Shown here: positions 1 through 10,558 of the stretch, in pieces
Position numbering within the stretch: the stretch's first letter is position 1
Layout of the letters: each line of letters starts with the position of its first letter
Source of the DNA: Phragmites australis
Taxonomy: Eukaryota > Streptophyta > Magnoliopsida > Poales > Poaceae
Length of the DNA stretch: 64,000 bases
Direction of reading: 5' to 3'
Assembly: GCF_958298935.1 (NCBI RefSeq)
Contig: NC_084939.1
Coordinates: 9,625,501-9,689,500 of the forward strand
Notes under the pieces: generated by a model
Told to the model about the DNA's origin: nothing
Seen by the model: the letters and a program-made list of their open reading frames with translations, nothing else
Databases searched by the model: none
Made by a program: the position numbers and the translations under genes

Positions 1-291
1 GTGGACACCGAGGGCAAACTTTCCGAAAACAGTGTTGAAAAATACTCATCACTAATTGTAGTTTGATTCCGAGAGGTCAAGTGTGATGGGGACATGGGAT
101 TGAATGTTAACCATTTGGATTGTGAAGGAGGGAGCACACTGAGGAATGGGTGGTGTGAAGTGACCGCCATTGTTGTGCTCGAGGGAGGAGGGAGGGGAAG
201 ATGAAGCTGAGGTCGCAAAGGTGGTCATGGCAGCGGAAGAGGAGGGCGCGAGCATACTATCGATTGCAGATTGAGCCCGCTCGGACACCAT
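1..291 (-). pseudogene. Ty1/copia gag N-terminus, broken and cut by window edge
   Basis: The minus strand starts with ATG at 291 and reads 79 residues. The Ser/Thr/Pro-rich head and the motif ITLDLSESNYN are typical of the UBN2-type gag of plant copia elements, the capsid precursor that packages element RNA. After NYN come three successive stop codons (52 downward). The same frame then continues with VFFNTVFGKFALGVH, which also looks like copia gag, so this is one damaged gene and not a short real protein. It runs off the window at base 1. Family assignment is by motif recognition. Confidence 0.72.
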
Positions 292-943
292 GAAAGAGCT
301 TTGGAATGGAACTCACGATTGTATTGAGAGTGATTTATAGTCTTATATAATATAGACAAGTGCATGAGCATGTTTGTGCTAGTCAACCTAACTAATTCCT
401 AGCTGAACGCTAACAGAAAAACAGACGCTCTGAAGGAGTCTGGAGGCCAGGCGTGCACATAACTCCTCCACGTCCTTTGAGCGAATGAATCGCTCTAACA
501 GGTAGGATGGGCATTTTAAAGGTAGACTCACAGTCAGACCTCACGGAATCGAAGGCGGTGGCATTTTGGGGGCATAGAATTTAAACACTAATGGGAAACG
601 TGTGGTTGCATTGGTAATTACGGGATCGGGTAAGTTTACAATGACATTTAAGGTTTTTTTTTTGAAACAATTGGCTTTAGATGATTGGGCAGACTTCATC
701 AACATGATTTACTGCGCATTTTTATGTCGAAAATGGGCCCAAAATATGTCAGAATTCTGATGATATCTTCTTTTCAATGGCCCGGAAATAATAACAAACC
801 AACTGTGTGACAGTCCATCAGAAAATTACTACTAGGCCAAAGCCCAAGAATTCTGCGTGTATGGCCACGTCGCTCTGCTGTGCGTTTCGAGAGAGCTCCA
901 GACACTCCCCCGGCCGTCTAGCTGTCCGCCAATGATTGCCCAG
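292..943. other. Copia leader/LTR remnant and 3' flank of the potassium channel gene
   Basis: No open reading frame is supported here. The part next to 291 should be the leader and perhaps the LTR of the minus-strand copia element, because its gag starts at 291. I could not place LTR ends. The part near 943 is the 3' flank of the TPK gene on the minus strand. A T-run lies near 650-662. Confidence 0.4.
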
Positions 944-2029
944 CTAACCGGGCTGCGCCACGATGAGGTCATGCGGCGAGAGGGTGCCGGAGCTGTCGGC
1001 GTCGAGCTTGTCGAACTCCTCCAGGAACTCGGTGATCTCCTCCTGGCTGATCTTCCCCAGCTCCTTGAGCTTGTACAGCACGAATTCCGCTGCCCCAACC
1101 CGGCTATCGCCGTCGAGGTCCGCCGCCTCGAGGTCCGTGTTGGTGATCCGCCGCGTGAGGACCCATCGCGCCAGCGCTCTCTGCCGCCGCTCCGTGCACA
1201 GCTCCGCAGCGTACAGGGAGAAGAGAGCCACCACCACCGTGCTCACCGTGATCCACGCCGCCGCGAACGCGCGCCCGCCCGCCGAGGTGAAGCTCCGGTC
1301 GCCGTACCCGAGCGTCGTCACCGTCGCGCACACGCAGTAGAAGGCGTCCACGGGGCGCATCCCTTCCGCCTTCACCAGGAACGTCGTCCCGGCAGCGAGC
1401 GACACGGCCAGAAGCGCGGCGGAGGTGTAGAGCTTGTACTGGATCTTGTTCGCCTCCATGGCGCGCAGCGTCTTGGCCTGGTCCGCGTCGTGGAGGTGGA
1501 TCGCGCGGAAAAGGAGCGCCTCCTGCTTCTCGACGAGGTAGTCGGCAGCCTTGCTGAGGAAGGTGCCGAAGAGGGCCACGCCGGCGAAGGCGAAGGCGCA
1601 GGCGAGCAGCTTAGCGGCGTCGCTGGCCGGGACGAGGTCGCCGTACCCGACAGTCGTCATGGTGACCACGCAGAAGTAGAGCGCGTCCAGGGTGCGGCTC
1701 GCGGTGCGGTCGCCGGACATCTGGTCCATCGCGAGGTAGAAGGCGGTGGTCCCGGCGAGGAGGTAGGCGAGCAGGAGGATGCCGACGAGCCGGAAGCTCG
1801 GGCGCGCGCCCCTGAACAGCTCCCCGGGAGGCACCGTCGACGAGGCGGCGCCCGCGGCTTGCGGTCGCACGTCCTGGCTCCGTGGAGGGGCTTCTTGCGC
1901 GGCGTCAGAGGAAGGCGCCGTCCTGCAGCGCCTGAATCTCCTCGCCCCTCTCGGCGGCGGCTTCTTTTGCGGGGCGTTAGGAGGGTCGCCGTCCTGTAAA
2001 AGAGGTTGCTTGACGCTGTTCTGCGCCAT
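944..2029 (-). CDS. TPK: Two-pore potassium channel (TPK/KCO family), vacuolar type
   Basis: An intact single-exon reading frame of 361 residues runs from ATG at 2029 to a TAG stop. Family members are usually about 340-430 residues. Two pore modules are visible: filter TVGYGD at residues 126-131 and TLGYGD at 239-244, each between hydrophobic segments (about 80-100, 138-158, 199-219, 252-275). Such channels work as dimers and pass K+ across the tonoplast or storage-vacuole membrane. The C-terminal tail has two EF-hand loops, 304-315 (DLDGDSRVGAAE) and 343-354 (DADSSGTLSPHD), implying Ca2+ control. The N-terminus has RRCRTAPS at 33-40, with R34, T37 and P39 matching a mode-1 14-3-3 site as in Arabidopsis TPK1. 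The high GC content is usual for grass genes. Which TPK paralogue this is cannot be settled from sequence alone. Confidence 0.93.
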   Translation of the reverse strand: MAQNSVKQPLLQDGDPPNAPQKKPPPRGARRFRRCRTAPSSDAAQEAPPRSQDVRPQAAGAASSTVPPGELFRGARPSFRLVGILLLAYLLAGTTAFYLAMDQMSGDRTASRTLDALYFCVVTMTTVGYGDLVPASDAAKLLACAFAFAGVALFGTFLSKAADYLVEKQEALLFRAIHLHDADQAKTLRAMEANKIQYKLYTSAALLAVSLAAGTTFLVKAEGMRPVDAFYCVCATVTTLGYGDRSFTSAGGRAFAAAWITVSTVVVALFSLYAAELCTERRQRALARWVLTRRITNTDLEAADLDGDSRVGAAEFVLYKLKELGKISQEEITEFLEEFDKLDADSSGTLSPHDLIVAQPG

Positions 2030-2310
2030 TTTTTTTTTCCGGAATTCAGTGTTGGAAAGAAGTGGAACGGCGAGGAGAAGACAGGAGATGAAGAATTTTC
2101 ATGAATTTTCGGAGTTTCAGCTGCAACGGATCATCTCTCTGTCTGTCCTCTCTCTCTCTCTCTCTGAAGGTGGACAGGGGAGGGAGGTGGTTCGTTGTAG
2201 CTGGTGTGTTTGGGTCCCTCTGGATGCCTCCACCTGTCTGTCACCACAAATGGATTGCTGGCCCCTCATCACCAGAAACGTGATGTGCCAATTGCGTTGC
2301 GCGTGGTTCT
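2030..2310 (-). promoter_or_regulatory. 5' leader and proximal promoter region of the TPK gene
   Basis: The segment directly upstream of the TPK start codon (minus sense) contains a pure purine run next to the ATG (T-run 2031-2038 on the plus strand). It also contains a CT/GA microsatellite at about 2148-2165, a common feature of plant 5' leaders. No convincing TATA box was identified, so the role is inferred from position. Confidence 0.45.
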
Positions 2311-2479
2311 AATCAGCATATGAGTTTTAGTCAATGTTCAAGTCAATGTTCTGTTTTTGAACCTAAAATCCTACAGTACTATTTTTGGACCCATATGGGT
2401 TTTCTAATTGTTTGACTTTGGACTGCACTCTGCAAGTCCTAACCTGGATTCATAATTAGTGCATGTTTACAGGACATGA

Positions 2480-2690
2480 GATCATCTTCAACAGCTACCT
2501 CAAATTTTCATCCTCAAAATACTATTACAGCATCTCCTACCACTATTACAGCATCCCCTATCATTAACACTGTAGCAGTACTGTATCACTGGATAAAGGC
2601 TCTGTTAGAGACGAATTTCTAGTGCTACAGTACCCGCAAAGTACTGTAGCACTAGAATCCTCAAATTTGCAGATCCTGTTGGAGAGGGCC
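2480..2690. mobile_element. Decayed MITE related to the element at 2820-3128
   Basis: The right end CTGTTGGAGAGGGCC (2676-2690) is close to the inverse of the left end around 2481-2495 (ATCATCTTCAACAGC). The interior shares CTGTAGCACT- and ATTACAGCAT-type words with the neighbouring MITE. Ends have drifted, and I do not see a target duplication. Confidence 0.55.
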
Positions 2691-2819
2691 TGACCGAAGG
2701 TTCCCCTTTTGTTTCATTTTGGTAACCATCTGGCCTATCAAATTTTTAGGTAGAAATATCAAAGCTTCCACTTCACAGTTTGAACCAGGTGAATGGACGA
2801 AAATAGCTATAATCGTTCA

Positions 2820-3128
2820 GGCCATCTCCAACAGATATTCTAAAAATTTATCATCTATAACACTGTTATAGCATCCTTTAATACTATTACAATACTCTTT
2901 ATTTTTTCTATCTTCAGCAGCTACCTTATTTCCTATCTTCTATTACTTTTCTCATCCCTCCGGACCCACAGTCGATCTCTATGAACAGTGTTTGGTAAAT
3001 TTAGAGTACCAGATTCTCTCTTCTCAACACTGTAGCACTGGATACAACAGCTGTTAGGGGAGAAAATCCGAGTGCTATAGTGTTTTGGGTACTGTAGCAG
3101 TGGAAAACCTCCTCTGTTGGAGATGGCC
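2820..3128. mobile_element. MITE with perfect 15 bp terminal inverted repeats
   Basis: The left end GGCCATCTCCAACAG (2820-2834) is the exact reverse complement of the right end CTGTTGGAGATGGCC (3114-3128). Both flanks read TCA, a possible 3 bp target duplication. It is 309 bp long, non-coding and AT-rich. The length, inverted ends and 3 bp duplication suggest a PIF/Harbinger- or CACTA-related MITE; the superfamily is not proven. Confidence 0.75.
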
Positions 3129-3918
3129 TCAGCAGGGGAACATGTCCAAACCGAACCATATTAGCTGGTCAGGTCTGGTCTCCTGGGCAAGTCCACTCCC
3201 ACTCCCCATCGCCGACTCTACCTCCATCAGTGAAGCCCTATCTCAAGGGAAGGCCGTGACCCAAGGTCGTAGTAGAGACAACACGGCTACGGTGATGTCA
3301 ACAGGATCCTCTTCGAGCGTGGGACCACGCCTAAGGAGATCTGCTGCTAATCAAGTGCCCGCATTGTAGCAAGATAACCACCAAAATGTCCACGAAGAAA
3401 TAACCACCAATATGTACTGTTCGCTAGTAAAACTATGTTTCTGTTATGTCCTACAGCTATAACAAACATCAAGGCGTGTCTCAAATTAAAATTTGTCTTT
3501 TCCTTTTCTTTTTTATAAGGAAACTCTATTTTATATTAATAACTAATAACATGCCCGTCCGTTGCATCAGTTTCTAAATTGTACACCCAATTATTTCTTG
3601 GATGAAACGACCAATTAATCAAAATATGATGATGCATAAATACATAATCTTTTTTTTCTGTTGGAATAGGGTTATGTTCTTTGCATCCAACCGAAAAATA
3701 AACACCTACTACTTTGCATATCATTAATTATCAAAACATCTAGCAAGAAATATGCATTCAACACTTGATATCGGAGACAACACTTTACGTTCATAAACCA
3801 AAATATCATACAAGCCCTACAAATATTACCACAATATGTCGCTGCAGTTGAAGTTCTAAGCCTAATTAAGCCACAGTTCACCATTAACTCCTCCATGCAC
3901 TACACCCAGGCCTGTTAA
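3129..3918. other. Intergenic, repeat-like, no gene seen
   Basis: Only short spurious frames are present. The motif around 3551-3566 (CATGCCCGTCCGTTGC) resembles a word seen at the ends of many grass repeats, so part of this may be an old transposon tail. Nothing else can be supported. Confidence 0.3.
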
Positions 3919-6114
3919 TGTAACACCCTATTATGCCTGAGATGCCACTAAATGTCACTACAAACAGGCCGTACAAAAAAAAAAATCGACAACATCTCCT
4001 CCAAAAACATGGTATAGCGGAAGCAATACAAAAAACATAAAGGATGCATAAAAAATAGCACACTAACATATAAGCATCCTAGCAATTTAACCAACATATT
4101 AAAGCTTTAAACTTCCACTTATAACATAGCAAACCAAAACATAAGTTTTGCAACGCTAAGTAACAAGAACTCTAAACTAGCATTACTATTACATCACCAC
4201 TACTTATTAATTAAGTGTGATCATAATGTATGAGAAGTGTTGCTACTCCCATCCCTCCAAGCAAAACAATCATCAAGCACCTGAAATGATTGTAAATGGA
4301 GGTGAGAATAAATCTTAGCAAACAAACTGCTTTAACAAGCTATTTAACGTACAAATTCATTGAGCATTATTTTAATAATGAGAGCATCAATATTATGTAG
4401 ACAACAAGTTTAACTTCAATATGTCATAACTTCAAGTATGCTAGAATAACCACAACTTTGTATCCATAAGAGAAACATATATTTTTCAATAACTTCAGTT
4501 ATATGTAATACTTCAATTTAATAACTGCAAGGTGCAAATGCAATGAAAATGAGTATCCACTGCCTTTATACCCAACAAAGTGTAAAGCTACACCGTACCG
4601 CTCCTAAAGCAACGTATGGTGCGTACCGGTATAATTCACAGCCAGCAAACAACGGCATTTTCTTCATATGCAAACAATGCAGATAAGTGCCTATGAATAA
4701 ATGCAAATACCACATTACCTCAATACCTCAGTCATCCACATATACCATAATAAATCAAATTTTCATGAATATCAATAACATAAAGCAAGATAACCACATA
4801 TACATGAATAAACAAGCTTTACTTCATCAAATTCATCAATTATTCATGTCTTAATTAGTGAATCATGGTTCTGAACTTTTATTAAGGTGGAGGTAGAATA
4901 AATAACAGGTTAAAGCGAGTAGCAAAATCACCGCTACGTTTACTTGCCTCCAACAAAAACGATGAAAGCTCTAGGTGTGATCCGATGCACTACCACCTGT
5001 TACCACATCATACACTCAGCATACATACTCATCTGAACACATACAAACAGTAGGTAAAGCATTCCTACACCCCAAACCGACATACATACAAAAACAACAA
5101 AGATCACATTCGTTCAATTGCAGTAGCGCCGCTCGCCTTTTTCTTATGTTTTTTTCCTACAACAGCTATGACAACAAATAAGTATATATTCGGAAACTAC
5201 AGAAAAATATCTATAACTTTCATGGAGAAATCATATATTTATGAGGTTATTAGAGTGGCCCAATTCGCCGTTGAAAATAGCACACCAAAACTATCCAAAA
5301 AGGCTGATAGTCCTCTTCACACTTTTATAGCAATTAATCTACTTATCCAAAAATTCTCGAATTTCTCCAGAAGCTAGAAAAATACAATTATCTACAACTT
5401 TTCTTCACATTTTTCCTTACAATTCTGCCATCTAGCTGACCCAAAACAAGTTCAATCTACTACTGTCCATCGTCAGAAAATTTCAGTCAACATGTAAATT
5501 CGTTACCTCCCAAACTACAGGGGCTAAAATCATTATTCTTGCACCAAAAGAAAGACATTGTAGTCCTATATTTTCCAGAAGAATTTGACAATTAACTTGC
5601 CCTAATTTCACGTTGAACAGACGCTGCAGAACCTGTAAAAAAAAATTCAGCACACGCGCAAAACTGGAATTCGACAATTCCCCCAACTGAGACTCCCTAA
5701 AAACATGATCTAAACCACAATTCACATCCAAACGGAGAGGATTAGGGTTTGGCATCTTACCTAGCACAACCACAGCGAGGGCATATCGAATTCCCATGAC
5801 AAACCCTTCTCTTTTTCCTTCTTCTTCTTCTCTCCTCTTTTCCTCTTATTTCTACTGTTTGGCACTGTAGCACATAGTGTTGTACTAGGGTGACTGCTAG
5901 GGTTGGTGAAAGGGGTGGCTAGCCAAGGAGGGGAGGAAAAGGTCAGATGGGCTCTGACCCAAGTTGGCTTGGTCTACGCTGGTCCACTCTATTTTATTTA
6001 TGTTATTTTAATGAAATAGCCGTTGCATTTTAATTCATTTACTCTGATCCGCCGGGAATCGGAAAACTGAACGTCTAACCCGAAAAACGACGTTTCGACT
6101 TTTAGGGCGTTACA
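3919..6114. mobile_element. Probable solo LTR (about 2.2 kb) of a Ty3/gypsy element
   Basis: The segment starts TGTAACACCCTA and ends with the inverse, TAGGGCGTTACA: a TG...CA boundary with a 12 bp inverted repeat carrying one mismatch. The flanks are GTTAA (3914-3918) and ATTAA (6115-6119), a 4-of-5 match to a 5 bp target duplication. The interior is AT-rich and non-coding, with a pyrimidine tract near 5810-5850. No gag or pol sequence is seen, which fits a solo LTR. An unrelated large-inverted-end element cannot be excluded. Confidence 0.6.
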
Positions 6115-6735
6115 ATTAATGCCTTCGATAATCAGAATTGGGATCTCTAGGAACCTTGTACAATACTCAAAACTGCAAAATCAAAATACAAACCGAATAG
6201 TTGAATGCATACTTTGATTAAAAATGTGGGCTTTCACGCAACTCAGTAGAAAAAAAAACCTCGATCTGAAGGTGGTGCAGTAAAGCAAAAGAAGTAACGA
6301 GCATATTGTAAAATATCTGCAAAGAGAAGAAGCCAAAGTATTGAAACTGTACAGAAATTATCAGAGTAATACTTGCATGGCATTTCGTCCAAGTGAAATA
6401 AACCAAAGCAGTATTCTATAATTAAAATTATAGATCACTGTCACCCTCAAAAACTGTATCATGGCAAGATTCATTAGCTGAGTGATCCATAGAAGATAAA
6501 AAATATAAGCCCATTAGATATGGCATGCACCATTCAGATCAGCACAGGCAAGGAACACAAGATAGGATGGTGAAACATCAACATTATCAAAAGTATCCTT
6601 TATTCATTTTATATAGGAAACAAAGATGATGCGGACTGCTATATAGGGAATTAGATTCTATTAGGCTGCATTTAACAAAAAAGAACCTGCGCTGTGAGCA
6701 CTGTAAGATTATGAGAACAACGATCAAAAACCTAC

Positions 6736-6939
6736 CTTCCTGATGAGCTCACGGTAGGGCCTGATGGCAGCCACTCCCTTAAGATTTCACCACACTCGCA
6801 TTCTATCGAACAGGATGAAGGTGTCAACAAGAAGTCCTTGGGCGCACATGGCGAGGTTGCTGATGTCCCGGCGTACGGGTATCATCTCTACCACGACAAC
6901 GTGCCAGAACTGGCCAAACAACTGCGCCATCCTGCATAT
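6736..6939 (-). pseudogene. Exon-like fragment of an unrecognised gene
   Basis: On the minus strand 204 bases (68 codons, phase 0) lie between an acceptor-like CTCGCAACAG ending at 6940 and a donor-like GGAAG/GTAGG at 6736/6735. The frame reads a well-mixed protein sequence (for example HVVVVEMIPVRRDISNLAM and the ending RPYRELIRK) with one TGA stop about 50 codons in. I do not recognise the family. It may be a decayed host exon or a fragment carried by a transposon. The splice sites are inferred only from consensus. Confidence 0.35.
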
Positions 6940-6967
6940 CTGTTGCGAGAAATAAATTCTATACAGT

Positions 6968-8252
6968 CACTAGGCGAAAAAAAAGCTTAAAGTGACGGGT
7001 CATAATTATTATACATGACGAATGCTGTATCCGTCACTAAATGCATCACTGATCACTTGATCCGTCACTTATTAAGGTTATATAAGTGACGGGTCATAAC
7101 TGTGACCTGTCACTTATTGACCCGTCATTTATGACTGATTTACGTTTTTTTTTATTTTTTGATAGAAAAAAGTTAAAAAAAAAATTCACCTGAGTCATCC
7201 CAGCGCATGCCTATCATCACTGGCCACCGGTCACTTTTATTTTTTCAACACTATTTTCAGTCTTTGCGTCAAGCGGGAATCGAACCTGCCACCTCCCCTC
7301 GCGCGCACGTTACCACTCAGTTATCGCGTGTTTGTGATAGACATCAGATATTTTATCCTTTTACCTTCTTTGTCGAAGGTCATAAGTGACAGATCACTAT
7401 TATGACCTATCACTTATGAAGGTTATAGGTGACGGGTTGTAATCTTGACCCGTCACTTATGACTGATTTTTTTATTTTATATATAAAATTTGTATTAATA
7501 CTTACATATAAAATATGTATTAATATTTACATATAAAATTTGGTAGGTGACTGGTTATAATTTACCTATAAAATTGTATTTAATATTTTATGAATTTCTG
7601 AATATCTCATGCAAACGATCGCAATCTGATAGGTGCCCCAGAGTACCTCTGGTAAAATGGGTATAACTTTTGCATACAAACTCCGATTTCAGATTGTTTT
7701 GACTCTACGGATATCTACAGAAAAAAGTTACTTCCGTTTCTCCCTCACTTCGTCGTTTGGTGAATTTTTTAAGGCAAAAAATAGCTTGAAAGATTGAGTT
7801 CTCGCCCCCTTAAAGTTTCTCCACCGTTTTCGGAACGTATGTTTGTGTCCATAGCCGCCACCTCTTACATCAAACTTGAACATAAATTATATATATTTCT
7901 TATTCTAATGCTGCTTAGGTGATAAAAAATAAGAAAAAATTAAAAAAATATTAGTGAACTAAGTATCTATGACTATTATAATTAGTGACGGGTCAAACAT
8001 GACCCGTCACTGATGTCAGATCATAAGTGACGGGTTAAGTTGTGTGCCAAGGTGACCCATCACTTATTACTTATCATAGTTGACGGGTCACCTTGCACCA
8101 CTCATAAGTAACGGGTCAAGTTGTGATCCGTCACTTATGATTTGACATAAGTGATGGGTCATGTTACGACCTGTCACTATTATCATAAGTGATGGGCTAT
8201 GTTACGACCCATCACTAATTTCGTGTCTCATTTGTCTGTTTTTCACATAGTG
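6968..8252. mobile_element. Non-autonomous CACTA (En/Spm-like) element
   Basis: It begins CACTAGGCGAAAAA and ends, read inversely, CACTATGTGAAAAA, so the termini are matching CACTA inverted repeats. The flanks are AGT (6965-6967) and AGT (8253-8255), the 3 bp target duplication expected for CACTA transposons. Both subterminal zones are packed with direct and inverted copies of AAGTGACGGGTCA and variants (about 6990-7130, 7380-7465, 7980-8220), the usual transposase-binding arrays. At 1,285 bp with no transposase frame it must be mobilised in trans. Confidence 0.9.
7270..7330 (-). other. tRNA-like segment with pol III A and B boxes inside the CACTA element
   Basis: On the minus strand GGTTCGATTCC (7276-7286) is a perfect B-box/T-arm word. 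TAACTGAGTGG (7313-7323) resembles an A box, 26 bases before it, which is tRNA-like spacing. The surrounding bases (CGCGATAACTGAGTGGTAAC) look like the D-arm half of a tRNA. No complete acceptor stem was found, so this is a tRNA-derived or SINE-head relic and not a functional tRNA gene. Confidence 0.5.
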
Positions 8253-8637
8253 AGTGGTGATACAGATGCATCCTCGTACAACGCCACCTGGATGGTCGCC
8301 ACTTATCTTAACGTGGATCTCAAAGCGGTTATGAGATCCACTCAACGCTAAGCATGCAGGATAATTTCTCATTTGGGTGAGATCTACTGCTTTGAGATCG
8401 ACGTTGAGGACAAGTGGCAGTCATTTAGATGGTGTTCCACGAGAATGCATCTGCAGCACCACTGCATAGGATTTATTTCTAGCCGTGCATGATCCAAGCC
8501 TCACATCACCTGTAGAATTGTATATAGAACCTGCACACAGATTATTCTATAAGCTAGTTTTGGCTTAGAAAATCAATTTGCATGACATATTGTCTCCAGC
8601 TAGTACCAAATAGTATTAAACAAGGAGTAACACTACT

Positions 8638-9278
8638 TGTTGGGGGGGGGGGTGGTACCGCGTGAGCTCCCGTTCGTTGACTTCGGCTACAACAATCACT
8701 CCCAAAGGCAAAGTAACGAGGCTAGTATCAAGGCAGAGATGTTTTCTCTTATGATCTGTAGGAGTTAGGCTTGAGAAGGTATAATGAAGCCCAAGGGACA
8801 AAGTTTGGAGGCAAGGATTAAAGGATGAAGGGACGCGACGAGGCTCGAAGGACGAAGGGTACAACAAAGCTCTGAGGCTGAAGGGGGGCGGCGCAAGGAC
8901 CTTCGGCGGTAAAGCGAAGGCTCATCTGGGAAGGAGCTAGCAGGTCAACCAAAACCCGACCAAGAGATAGTCGGAGGGAGACCGCTAGCAACCCCAACAG
9001 AGGGCTCGATGCGGGCCCCTTTAGGACACGTGTCGAGATTAGGTGGCATAGGGCACAGTAGGTGGGAAATGATTGTAATACCCCAAGAATATTCTAGGAT
9101 ATTCCTTAGTGCTAAAAGGAATATTCTTGTAGATAATGGGTACAAATGTAATGATGATAGGAGTGGTTGAGGTACGTATATAAATACCCCACTTACTTGA
9201 TGTCATATTGAAGGAGGAACATTTATTATGCTTACGGTTATGAGTACTGTTCACTGTGTTGCGATCACGATCCCAACA
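8638..9278 (+). repeat. Element A 5' LTR
   Basis: It starts TGTTGGG and ends CCCAACA (7 bp inverted termini). It aligns along its whole length with 62667-63299, sharing for example AAGGAATATTCT, GTACAAATGTAATGATGATA and the end CACTGTGTTGCGATCACGAT. A G-run at 8642-8652 has expanded. TATAAATA near 9178 is a plausible TATA box for element transcription. Confidence 0.85.
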
Positions 9279-9279
9279 T

Positions 9280-9300
9280 TTGGCTCCATCCATGGGGATC
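9280..9300 (+). other. Element A primer-binding site
   Basis: TTGGCTCCATCCATGGGGAT directly follows the 5' LTR. It is the same type as the PBS of element B (TTGGCGCCATCCGTGGGGAT), with two transitions/transversions. This supports plus orientation and membership of the same lineage. Confidence 0.7.
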
Positions 9301-10370
9301 AAACCCACGACCATGTGGTGACCTCATACAACCAAAGACTAGGAAAAAAAAGGCACAAGGATCTACAGATGTCGAGGGAGCTTCGAGGGCACCCTCAAAG
9401 CAAGGAGGAGCCATAGCGACCGAGGGGGGCGGGGCTTTGGTCGGCACCCAAGAGGGTCAGACAACCGCGCTAGATGTCCCGGAGCATCACCTGGTCCCCC
9501 TGCACGCCCCAGGGGATAGTAGATCAAGAACTCATGAAGGCAACGCCACGCAATATAGACATCAGGTGGAGGAGGCCAACAAGTAGATTCAAGAGCTACG
9601 TGAAGAACTCATGTCCCTCCGCCAGTCCATCTCCTCTTAGCAGGGGCCTTTGGGGTGGGGGGCTCAGCGACAGCAGGGACCCAAAGCTAACCCATCACCA
9701 AGGGTTGGAGGAACCTCACCGGCTCCCGAAGCTTCTCCGATGTCTACAAGCTTGTAGATGCGATAGTGGCCCCCGAGGTTCAGGATGCCTCGGTTGCACT
9801 TATACAACGACAAGACTGATCCAAAGGAGTTCATGATGAGCTTTGAGAGTGGTGTCCGTGGGGGCAGATGAGGCCACCATGGCTAAGGCTTTCGTCCTGG
9901 CCATTAAGGGAATCGCACTCATGTGGTACACCTCTGTCCCAAAGAGGACGATATTCTCATTGGAGCAGCTTCGGGAGGTACTTTTCTCACACTTCCAGGG
10001 CAACTACACATCCCTGGTCACCATCAGAGATCTGTTCACAGTAAAACAAAAGGAGGGCGAGAGCTTGAAGGAGTTCACCCAGCGTTTCGTGTGGGTGAAG
10101 TGCCAGGTGAAGGGCCTCAGCGATGACACAGTGATAGACTCTACACGACAAGGTCTCCGGTCAGGGGCCTTGGCATCACGCCTGGTGCGGAAGCCGGCCA
10201 AGGACGTGGACGAGTTGTTCACCAAGATGGAGGAATATTCAAGGGCTGAAGAGGATGAGCTTCTCAGGCACGCTGATAGGTCGGCCTCCGAGACCCAAAG
10301 CTACAGGAGAGGTGAGGAGAAAGCATCCCACGGGAAGGAGAAGGAAGAATGTCCAAGGGAAACCTACCAA
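9301..10370 (+). pseudogene. Element A gag (Retrotrans_gag), frameshifted
   Basis: Translation after the PBS gives a low-complexity gag head. Near 9785-9840 comes the capsid start (MPRLHLYNDKTDPKEFMMSF), and after a frameshift the main block runs from 9843. It contains AKAFVLAIKGIALMWY, LREVLFSHFQG and LKEFTQRFVWVKCQVKGLS, the Retrotrans_gag capsid fold that assembles virus-like particles. The head also has in-frame stops. From about 10361 the frame runs into the foldback element, so residues beyond are not gag. The closest relative in this window is the gag of element B. Confidence 0.8.
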
Positions 10371-10467
10371 TCCATTTCACCCGGAGTGGTTTTTCTCAAT
10401 GGTTTTGATGATGTGATGACGGTTTCGCCACGTGGCAGTCCTAGTCAGCGTGCTGACATCAGCGTTA

Positions 10468-10558
10468 CGCAGTAATTCAATTTTTCTTTAGAAAAATAAT
10501 TCATGAGAATAATCTATTTTCATGAATTATTTCTCTAAAGAAAAATCGAATTACTGCA
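10468..10558. repeat. Long hairpin (about 38 bp arms)
   Basis: Left arm 10469-10506 and right arm about 10520-10557 are inverse copies with one or two mismatches, around a short AT-rich loop. This is the centre of the foldback element and the right arm stops exactly at the LTR of element B. Confidence 0.85.

Larger units (their letters stand above)
6946..8484. mobile_element. Foldback MITE split by a CACTA insertion
   Basis: After removing the CACTA element (6968-8252 plus one AGT copy) the remaining pieces 6946-6967 and 8256-8484 form a near-perfect palindrome. The left arm (GAGAAATAAATTCTATACAG, then GATACAGATGCAT near 8259-8271) matches the reverse complement of the right arm, which ends ATGCATCTGCAGCACCACTG and then CATAGGATTTATTTCTAG. 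Arms are about 115 bp with scattered mismatches. No coding potential. The superfamily is not assigned. Confidence 0.65.

Noticed and set aside
857..1999. 380-residue plus-strand frame opposite the TPK gene
   Set aside because: It is the GC-rich shadow of the TPK coding strand; composition is Arg/Gly/Ala with no domain, whereas the minus frame has both K+ filters and EF hands.
3085..3369. 94-residue frame after the MITE
   Set aside because: It begins inside the MITE, has low-complexity composition and no homologous motif.
7207..7389. 60-residue frame containing RQAGIEPATSPRAHV
   Set aside because: This peptide is a frequent artefact of translating tRNA-like T-arm sequence; the segment is the tRNA-derived relic described above.
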